From JAQBDA01 sp032124675 (GTDB lineage: Bacteria > Chloroflexota > Anaerolineae > Anaerolineales > UBA4823), in contig JAQBDA010000272.1 of the NCBI GenBank assembly GCA_032124675.1, positions 1 through 8,865 on the forward strand: a DNA stretch of 8,865 bases, in the 5' to 3' direction. The translations under genes were made by a program, and so were the position numbers. Shown in pieces: positions 1 through 5,303 of this stretch. Below the pieces are notes generated by a model that was given only the letters and a program-made list of their open reading frames with translations, made no database searches and was not told the DNA's origin. Positions within the stretch are counted from its first letter, which is position 1. Each line of letters begins with the position of its first letter.

Positions 1-1
1 C

Positions 2-1348
2 GCCCGGGCGGAAGAAGCAGCGCCGAAATTGAACGAAGCCTACCAGCAGCTGTGGCTGAACTGGTTGGAAGGCGAGCACGAGAACCTGCGCGCCGCCATG
101 ATATGGTCAATTGAAAGCGGTCGGATTGAGGCGGGACTGCGAATTGCCATCGCACTTGTCCAATTTTGGAAGATTCGCGGTTATGTACAAGAAGGCCTGA
201 CGTGGTACCAACGACTGCTTGCCCTGGTGGATAATAGAATTTCATTGAGTGTCCGGGTGAATGCTCTTGTCTTTGGGTCATTTATGGCCATGGCCTACGG
301 CAATACCCAAGAAAGCATAGCGTATGGACATGAAGCTGTTGAAGTGGCTGAAACAGCCGGTGATGAAGGAAACCCGCTCCTTGCTTTCGCCCTGAGCGGC
401 CTGGCTTCGGGTGCTCAAGCAGCAGGTGACTATCAAACCGCGTTCACGATCGGTGAACAAGCCATACAAATATATCGAGAATCAGGACCTTCGTTCTATT
501 TAAGAATGGCGCTATATATACAGGGGGAAAATGCGATTCAGTTGGGTTACTATGATGCAGCCCGGGAGCTGTTAGACGAGAGCCTAACCCTGTCTCGGCA
601 GGAAGGCGATTCCCACCAAATCGCGAACATATACAATGCCCTGGGGGACCTGGCACGGCTGGAGCAGAATTATACCGAGGCAGCCAGCGCCTACGAAAAC
701 AGCGCGGCACTGTTGCGTGAACTTGGCGCACAGCGTGATCTGGCTTCGATTTTTGGCAATCTAGGATTTACCTGGTTGCATTGGGGGAATGTCGAAAAGG
801 CTTATACTTTATTCAATGAAAGTATGACTATATGCCAGGCTCACCGGAACGAGGCTGGAATGGTAGAATGTCTGGTCGGCTTAGCAGCCACAGCAGTCGT
901 GAATGGGCTATCTGCCTCCGGAACGCGCCTGCTCGCCGCGGCCGGTGCAATAAGCGGGCAGCCCTGTGCATCGAAATGGAAGGCAACCCGGAGGGAGTAT
1001 GAACACTATCTCGATCTGGCTCGGGCGAGGCTCACGGATGCCGAGTTCCAGTCAGAGCTGACGATTGGAAACGCCATATCTCTGGAGCAGGCTGTGGACT
1101 ATGCCCTAGCTCTTCCGCTCAAACCAGGAAATGCTCTGACACCCGGGGAAACACAAGATGGCCTGACCGGGCGAGAGCGCGAAGTCGCCGCACTAATCGG
1201 TCAGGGTAAGACAAACGGCGAGATCGCCACTGAACTGGTCTTGAGCAAGCGCACGGTCGAGACGCATGTCAGCAACATTTTTTCCAAGCTTGGATTGACC
1301 AGCCGGGCCCAGGTCATGCGTTGGGCGATCGATCAGAGATTGACCTAA
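2..1348 (+). CDS. LuxR-family transcriptional regulator with TPR region, C-terminal part (5' end outside window)
   Basis: The frame is open to the left edge (first visible residues ARAEEAAPKLNEAYQQLWLN), so this is the last 448 residues of a longer protein. A TTG at 29 lies in frame but has no ribosome-binding site, and family members continue well upstream, so I do not take it as the start. Residues about 15-360 form a helical, TPR-like array that opens with the WLEGEHENLRAA signature. In this family that motif follows an NB-ARC/AAA ATPase domain, which is missing here. The last 61 residues are a LuxR-type helix-turn-helix (LTGREREVAALIGQGKTNGE, then SKRTVETHVSNIFSKLGL). The likely role is a signal-responsive, ATP-dependent DNA-binding activator. 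The stop is TAA at 1346-1348. The target could be the adjacent downstream operon, but nothing in the sequence proves this. Confidence 0.88.
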   Translation, partial: ARAEEAAPKLNEAYQQLWLNWLEGEHENLRAAMIWSIESGRIEAGLRIAIALVQFWKIRGYVQEGLTWYQRLLALVDNRISLSVRVNALVFGSFMAMAYGNTQESIAYGHEAVEVAETAGDEGNPLLAFALSGLASGAQAAGDYQTAFTIGEQAIQIYRESGPSFYLRMALYIQGENAIQLGYYDAARELLDESLTLSRQEGDSHQIANIYNALGDLARLEQNYTEAASAYENSAALLRELGAQRDLASIFGNLGFTWLHWGNVEKAYTLFNESMTICQAHRNEAGMVECLVGLAATAVVNGLSASGTRLLAAAGAISGQPCASKWKATRREYEHYLDLARARLTDAEFQSELTIGNAISLEQAVDYALALPLKPGNALTPGETQDGLTGREREVAALIGQGKTNGEIATELVLSKRTVETHVSNIFSKLGLTSRAQVMRWAIDQRLT

Positions 1349-1370
1349 ACTTCCTCATAACTAACGTCAG

Positions 1371-1413
1371 TTCGGGTTATCGACAATAGAAGTGACAGGG
1401 GATCTTACCCGAA
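1371..1413. repeat. Inverted repeat TTCGGGT / ACCCGAA, 3' of the regulator gene
   Basis: Perfect 7-bp arms lie at 1371-1377 and 1407-1413, separated by 29 nt, just after the regulator stop codon. The long spacer and lack of a T-run argue against a terminator. It could be a weak mRNA 3'-end structure or chance. Confidence 0.25.
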
Positions 1414-1445
1414 TTCGCGTTAACTACACAATATCCCAGGTATAA

Positions 1446-1479
1446 GCGGCTGCACGCAAGGTGCGGCCGTTTTCATTTT
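1446..1479 (+). terminator. Rho-independent terminator of the upstream LuxR regulator
   Basis: CGGCTGCAC (1447-1455) pairs along its full length with GTGCGGCCG (1461-1469), eight Watson-Crick pairs plus one G-U wobble, closing a 5-nt GCAAG loop. The stem is followed directly by TTTTCATTTT (1470-1479). It lies about 100 nt after the stop codon and separates the regulator from the downstream operon. Confidence 0.85.
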
Positions 1480-1573
1480 GTGATCAGCAGCAACCGTAAG
1501 TCGGATTACCAGATTTAGTGACATAGGCCGGTACGCAGCCTGATTTTACGTGTGTATCTCCGTGTAAATACGG

Positions 1574-1599
1574 ATGACAATTGCTATCAATATTGTCAT
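1574..1599. promoter_or_regulatory. Operator candidate: 8-bp inverted repeat covering the -35 and -10 boxes
   Basis: ATGACAAT (1574-1581) is repeated as its exact reverse complement ATTGTCAT (1592-1599) with 10 bp between the arms. The arms cover the whole -35 box and the first half of the -10 box, so a dimeric protein bound here would compete with RNA polymerase. The layout fits a repressor operator such as a TetR- or MarR-type site. No regulator of those families is in the window, and the flanking LuxR proteins are normally activators. Confidence 0.55.
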
Positions 1600-1602
1600 A
1601 AT
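1574..1602 (+). promoter_or_regulatory. Sigma70-type promoter of the SRPBCC/SnoaL/glycosyltransferase operon
   Basis: The -35 box is ATGACA (1574-1579, 5/6 to TTGACA) and the -10 box is CATAAT (1597-1602, 5/6 to TATAAT), with an ideal 17-bp spacer. The start point would be near 1609, giving a leader of about 47 nt before the ATG at 1656. No better candidate is visible in the gap. Confidence 0.7.
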
Positions 1603-1655
1603 AGCGGTGTCGTAAATCACAAAATATTACCAATCGGCTGCATAGGAGTAATGAA

Positions 1656-2117
1656 ATGGATGAGAAAGAAAGTGGAATTAAGCTCGTGAACTCAGTATTG
1701 ATTCAACGGTCGGTCGAAGATGTTTTCGACTACTGTTCTGATCTCGAAAATGAACTCAAATGGAATGCAGATGGGCTGCTCTCCCTAGAAGCCCTTACGC
1801 CGCTTCCCATCGTTACCGGCACAAAATTCCTGGCATTGTGGAAGGGTAGTCCGCCCATGACCTGTGAATATACTCACATCAAACGCCCGATCGACTGGGA
1901 GGTCTACGCCAGCGGGAAGGGCATGGATGTTGCTTTCCGTGGCGAGGTAACTAACCAGGGCAGCGGAACCCGCCTGACTGTGACGATGAATCTAATCCCC
2001 CAAGGGTTTCTACGGCTGCTCACGCCGATCCTTCAGCGTTCTTTTCAGCGCGGAGAAATAAAAAACCTCGCAAGCATCAAGGCGCATATGGAAGACGCGG
2101 TTGTGCCACGTATTTGA
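1656..2117 (+). CDS. SRPBCC-family protein (polyketide cyclase/dehydrase-like, START fold)
   Basis: 153 residues, a normal length for a single SRPBCC domain, and no signal peptide. The N-terminus (VNSVLIQRSVEDVFDYCSDL, residues 11-30) is the typical first strand plus helix of the family, followed by a WNADG segment where the hydrophobic cavity begins. The C-terminal half carries the expected strands (GSGTRLTVTMNLIPQ) and a long closing helix. SRPBCC proteins bind hydrophobic ligands in a deep pocket and include aromatic polyketide cyclases, but many have no known ligand, so the reaction here is unknown. The start is set by AGGAG at 1644-1648, 7 nt before the ATG. It is the first gene of a three-gene operon; the next start lies 25 bp after its stop. 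Confidence 0.85.
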   Translation: MDEKESGIKLVNSVLIQRSVEDVFDYCSDLENELKWNADGLLSLEALTPLPIVTGTKFLALWKGSPPMTCEYTHIKRPIDWEVYASGKGMDVAFRGEVTNQGSGTRLTVTMNLIPQGFLRLLTPILQRSFQRGEIKNLASIKAHMEDAVVPRI

Positions 2118-2142
2118 AATCACACTTATTTGCGGAGAAAAA

Positions 2143-2571
2143 ATGGCAACCAATCAGACTCATTCACCGATCCGTCGTGTCTTTGACGAGGCATTTAACC
2201 AAGGCAACCTGGCCATTGTGGATGAATTATTATCCCCCGACCATCTTGCCCATAACGCCTTCGGCGGGGGTCCGAACGGCTCAGCTGGTCTAAAATGGCT
2301 GATTGTCACGTTTCGCGCTGCCTTCCCAGATCTTCACTGTAACGTCGAAGATGAAATCCAAGAGGGCGAAAAGTTTGCGGCGCACTGGACGATGCGCGGT
2401 ACGCACAAGGGTTCCTACATGGGCAACCCGCCCACCGGCAGACCGGTCGAAATGCAGGGGATCATCTTCGGCCGTACCGCAAACGACAGGATCGTCGAAG
2501 ATTGGACACTGGTGGATCAAATGAGCATTCTACAACAGTTGGGAATCGTCCCACCACCGTCAAGATATTAA
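2143..2571 (+). CDS. SnoaL-like / ester cyclase-family protein (NTF2-like fold)
   Basis: 142 residues from the ATG at 2143, which has GGAG at 2134-2137 spaced 5 nt. A TTG at 2101 lies in frame upstream, but it overlaps the previous gene and adds residues that do not look like family sequence. The protein follows the SnoaL pattern: an N-terminal helix with FDEAFNQGNLAIVDELLSPD, the HNAFGGGPNG turn, a FPDLHCNVEDEIQEGEK strand pair, an HWTMRGTHKG strand, and the terminal EDWTLVDQMSILQQLGIVP motif. SnoaL-like proteins are small alpha+beta barrels. Characterised members catalyse aldol cyclisation of polyketide intermediates or hydroxylations, but most are uncharacterised. With an SRPBCC gene before it and a glycosyltransferase after it, a tailoring role is plausible but unproven. 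Confidence 0.87.
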   Translation: MATNQTHSPIRRVFDEAFNQGNLAIVDELLSPDHLAHNAFGGGPNGSAGLKWLIVTFRAAFPDLHCNVEDEIQEGEKFAAHWTMRGTHKGSYMGNPPTGRPVEMQGIIFGRTANDRIVEDWTLVDQMSILQQLGIVPPPSRY

Positions 2572-2599
2572 ATTAAAGGAAATATAAGGAGATACTCTG

Positions 2600-3883
2600 A
2601 TGAAAATTCTTTTCGCCACCATGCCATTCGATGGCCACTTCAACCCACTTACTGACGTTGCGATGCACCTCAAGGCCGCAGGCCATGACATCCGCTGGTA
2701 CGCCGGACCGAGCTACGCCGCGAAACTGGAACGTCTCGGCATCCCACACTTCCCCTTCCAGCAGGCCACCGAGATCAACCAGGACAATATCGGTGAGCTG
2801 TTTCCAGAGCGCGCCAGGCTGCGCGGCCCGGCTCTCATCCGCTTCGAGACCACGCACATCTTTGTCGATAACACCGAAAATTTCTTCGAAGATGTGCGGA
2901 CGATCGACGCCTCGTTCCCCTTCGACGTGCTCTTCTGCGACGCTGCCTTTTACGCGATGAAGCTCATCAAGGAGAAGCTGGGCAAACGGGTTTATGCGTT
3001 TGGAGTGGCGCCTTCGTTGGAAGCCTCGAAGGATGTTCCGCCAAACTTCGTCGGTCTGAAGCCAGCCAAGAACGCCCTCGGCAGGCTCGTTCACCAGGGT
3101 ATGCGGGCTATGATGGAGCGGATGGTGATGAGTGAAGGCAAGGGAATGTACAACGGTGTGCTGGCTACCCATGGACTGGCGCCCATCGAGAGCTCGATAT
3201 TCGATGTCTCTTATCGCAGTCCTGACGTCCTTTTCCAGAGCGGCGTGCCGGGTTTCGCCTATCCGCAGCGAGACTCTAACCCAAAGGTTAAGTTCGTCGG
3301 CCCGCTGCTACCGTACAAAACGGCAATGACGAGCACCTTCTCCCAACCGGAGAAGCTTGGCAAGTACAAGCCGGTGATCCTCATCTCGCAGGGCACCGTT
3401 GACAACAAAGATCCATACAAGTTGATTGTGCCGGCACTGGAGGCTCTCAAGGATTCCGGCGCCCTGCTGGTAGTTGCTACCGGTTACTCCAAGACCGATG
3501 AGCTGCGGAAGACCTATCCGCAGGACAATATCATCATCGAGGATTTCGTCGACTTCGACTTCATCCTCGAACACACAGACCTGTTCATTTGCAATGGCGG
3601 CTATGGGAGCGTTCTACAGAGCCTCAGCAAAGGAGTCCCGCTGCTGACGGCCGGAATCCGGGAAGGCAAGAACGACGTCAACGCGCATGTGGATTACTTC
3701 GGAGTGGGTATCGACCTACGCACCGAAAACCCTAAGGCGGTTGACATCCAGCGCTCAGCGGAGCGGATTCTGAGCGAACCTCACTGGAAGCAGAACGTGG
3801 CGCGGCTGCGCGATGAGTTCAGCGGCTATCACCCGAATGAGCTGATAGAGGCTTATCTCTCCAACGGTAAGGCTCACGCGTGA
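2600..3883 (+). CDS. GT1-family (UDP-glycosyltransferase/MGT-like) glycosyltransferase
   Basis: 427 residues, typical of bacterial GT-B enzymes that glycosylate small lipophilic acceptors; cytoplasmic, with no signal peptide. The N-terminal Rossmann domain opens with MKILFATMPFDGHFNPL; His13 sits where GT1 enzymes have their catalytic base. The C-terminal donor domain begins near VILISQGTVDNKD (residues 259-271) and holds the donor-binding segment LFICNGGYGSVLQSLSKGVP (about 328-347), followed by REGKNDVNAHV and GVGIDL. The usual HGG of this segment is NGG (Asn332). I recall NGGYG in a bacterial subclade, so this need not mean loss of activity. The ribosome-binding site is strong (AAGGAGA, 2586-2592, 7 nt spacing), and the gene starts 28 bp after the SnoaL stop. 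The sugar donor and acceptor cannot be read from the sequence. Confidence 0.92.
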   Translation: MKILFATMPFDGHFNPLTDVAMHLKAAGHDIRWYAGPSYAAKLERLGIPHFPFQQATEINQDNIGELFPERARLRGPALIRFETTHIFVDNTENFFEDVRTIDASFPFDVLFCDAAFYAMKLIKEKLGKRVYAFGVAPSLEASKDVPPNFVGLKPAKNALGRLVHQGMRAMMERMVMSEGKGMYNGVLATHGLAPIESSIFDVSYRSPDVLFQSGVPGFAYPQRDSNPKVKFVGPLLPYKTAMTSTFSQPEKLGKYKPVILISQGTVDNKDPYKLIVPALEALKDSGALLVVATGYSKTDELRKTYPQDNIIIEDFVDFDFILEHTDLFICNGGYGSVLQSLSKGVPLLTAGIREGKNDVNAHVDYFGVGIDLRTENPKAVDIQRSAERILSEPHWKQNVARLRDEFSGYHPNELIEAYLSNGKAHA

Positions 3884-3934
3884 TCAAAAATATCGAACCT
3901 TTCTACCTAACGCCTGGAAAGGATTGTTTGGCAT

Positions 3935-3955
3935 AAGCCTGATAGCAGGCTTCTT
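3935..3955 (+). terminator. Hairpin after the glycosyltransferase, possible weak operon terminator
   Basis: AAGCCTG (3935-3941) and CAGGCTT (3946-3952) form a perfect 7-bp stem with a 4-nt ATAG loop, 51 nt after the glycosyltransferase stop. The following bases CTTAGG are too poor in T for a strong intrinsic terminator. It lies between convergent units (the operon and the minus-strand remnant), where a terminator is expected. Confidence 0.45.
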
Positions 3956-3966
3956 AGGAGTAAGCA

Positions 3967-5036
3967 TTATGGTGGGGGAACGCAGGGACTGGGTTGCCCG
4001 GGCAGCGCCTTCCGGGCTTTGCCCAGTCGTTCCAGGAAAGCCAGTTCTGCTTCCTTAGGCTTTAGATCGTACAGCGGCTGGTAAGTCTCCAGGGTAGGGG
4101 CAGCGATCTTGTCGCCATACTGGCGCATGAAACGTGTCAGCGAATCCACATCCTGGATCAGCTCCAGCCCGTGTTGGGAGAGCGTAGCGACGGTCGTGAC
4201 GTAACGATCGCGGTAGCGCTCAACGATTGTACCTGGGTCTTCTGGATCTCGGTGGACAACCTTATCCACCACCTTGACCAGCATAGGATAGCCATCATGC
4301 CGGAGGCCACCAGCATCGCCAGGTGGCCTTTCTTGAGCGGTATGGTGGGCGTGAAGGCGATATCAGTATTGATCGGATGAACCAGGTCTTGCCAGGCGCG
4401 GGTCTTGCGTACGCCTGCCCAGCGGCTGGCTTCCACCAGGTCGTCGGGCGCCCAGTCCAGCCGGCGAAAGGTGATCACCCTGCCGCCCGCGCCCTTCAGT
4501 GGGGCAGGCAGCAGCGGGTAGACCGGATCAGGGGCAAACCCTAATGACGGTAGGGCGCGCGTACTGGCTGGCCAGGTAGCGGGTGATCTCTGGCAGGTGC
4601 AGGATGTGTTGGGGGATGACAAATGCCAAAATACCGCTGCGCACCAGCTTGGAAGTGGTTGATTTCAGGAAAGCCAACTCGAGCCGCTTCTCTTCCGTGC
4701 CGGTCGTCATTATACGGCGGGTTTAACCAAAGTAGCGTGACCGACTCGTCGGTCAGGGAACAGCTCTCCCAGGCGGCGCTGTGGCATTTGTCCATGCGGG
4801 CAGCGGCTTTCTCACCGCGGTAGGGGAACAGCTCGCAGCCCCAGGTTTCGCAGTTGAGCAGCTTGCCCAGGAGGCTGGCGATTTCGCCCTCTCCGGCGCA
4901 GGGGTCGAGAATTCGGCCGCGTGTGCCGGCTGGGAATGGGATGAACCAGGAATCTGTAGCTGCGCAACTGTGTTGCGAACGCCATGTGAGGTGGATACGG
5001 GTAAAAACCACCTTTTTCGATGCCTGCAAGTCTCAT
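3967..5036 (-). pseudogene. Decayed DUF6094-type methyltransferase-like gene, multiple frameshifts
   Basis: Five consecutive minus-strand segments in changing frames read as one protein. Segment 1 starts at the ATG at 5036 (MRLAGIEKGGFYPYPPHMA), with CGGAGG at 5050-5045 placed 8 nt before it. Segment 2 carries RILDPCAGEGE, a class I SAM-binding motif I (DPCAGEGE at 4906-4883), and LNPPY, an N6-adenine/amino-methyltransferase-type motif IV (4723-4712). Segment 3 (about 4700-4530) gives GTEEKRLELAFLKS and GILAFVIPQHIL. Segment 4 (about 4530-4297) gives PDPVYP and PLKKGHLAMLVASGM. Segment 5 (about 4300-3967) gives GYPMLVKVVDKVV and runs to a TAA at 3967-3969. The breaks lie near 4940-4985, 4700-4712, 4530 and 4290-4300. 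Residues between PDPVY and the LP-rich stretch seem to be missing, suggesting a deletion. The family assignment rests on my memory of DUF6094 proteins. They are often carried on plasmids or integrative elements, so this may be a mobile-element remnant. Confidence 0.8.
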
Positions 5037-5160
5037 GTGTGTATCCTCCGGGCGAACAATCCCTGGGAGGGCGCGACGCCATGCGGGGCGCAGGGTCCCC
5101 GCGAGGAAATAGACACGAATACTGGTGCGAACTATGTTACCGTTCTAATAGTAGATTAAA

Positions 5161-5171
5161 ATCACCTCCTT
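5161..5171 (-). promoter_or_regulatory. Orphan minus-strand Shine-Dalgarno, AAGGAGGTGAT
   Basis: The minus strand reads AAGGAGGTGAT, full complementarity to the 16S rRNA 3' end, but no ATG, GTG or TTG follows at a usable distance, and stops appear soon after in the frames I read. It lies 125 nt upstream of the start of the decayed minus-strand gene. It may be the relic of a small upstream gene whose body was deleted, or it may be chance. Confidence 0.3.
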
Positions 5172-5226
5172 GCAAATTTTGAGGTTATCAGCTATCTGCC
5201 AACGTTCTACCATCCAAACTTTTAGG

Positions 5227-5255
5227 TCGCATTAGCATGGATGTAATTAGTGCGA
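5227..5255. promoter_or_regulatory. Imperfect inverted repeat upstream of the MalT-like gene, operator candidate
   Basis: TCGCATTA (5227-5234) faces TAGTGCGA (5248-5255), matching at 7 of 8 positions with one T-G pair and 13 bp between the arms. It lies 3 bp before a TATAAT at 5259-5264 and about 50 bp before the regulator ATG, a usual place for a control site. Confidence 0.35.
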
Positions 5256-5291
5256 ATTTATAATTCTTCGGAGCAAGAAGACAGCCTGTTA

Positions 5292-5303
5292 TATAATTGA
5301 TTT
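5292..5303 (+). promoter_or_regulatory. -10 box placed for leaderless transcription of the MalT-like gene
   Basis: A perfect TATAAT at 5292-5297 ends 6 nt before the ATG at 5304, which puts the expected +1 exactly on the A of the start codon. No -35 box is seen at 16-18 bp. A second TATAAT at 5259-5264 would give a leader of about 33 nt, but that leader holds no Shine-Dalgarno at a working distance (GGAG at 5270-5273 is 30 nt away). Confidence 0.5.

Noticed and set aside
2101..2142. TTG start giving a 156-residue SnoaL-like protein
   Set aside because: It overlaps the end of the SRPBCC gene, has no Shine-Dalgarno, and adds 14 residues unlike the family; the ATG at 2143 has a proper ribosome-binding site.
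2573..3172. A 199-codon minus-strand open frame opposite the glycosyltransferase
   Set aside because: It is fully antisense to a clear GT1 gene, its translation resembles no protein family, and its length follows from the GC-rich codon pattern of the real gene.
5083..5102. GCGGGG/CCCCGC short hairpin
   Set aside because: Six-bp arms with an 8-nt loop in GC-rich DNA and no T-run; not enough to call a regulatory site or terminator.
5130..5171. Possible 3' end of a 16S rRNA gene because of ATCACCTCCTT
   Set aside because: The preceding bases do not match the conserved 16S 3' region; only the anti-Shine-Dalgarno string is shared.
5148..5175. Minus-strand promoter TTGCAA - 16 bp - TACTAT for the decayed gene
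   Set aside because: Both boxes match only 4 of 6 positions, and the arrangement would leave the orphan Shine-Dalgarno outside the transcript.
4171..5182. Several plus-strand open frames of 60-130 codons in the 3967-5182 region
   Set aside because: They lie opposite the minus-strand methyltransferase-like remnant, have no credible ribosome-binding sites, and show no recognisable motifs.
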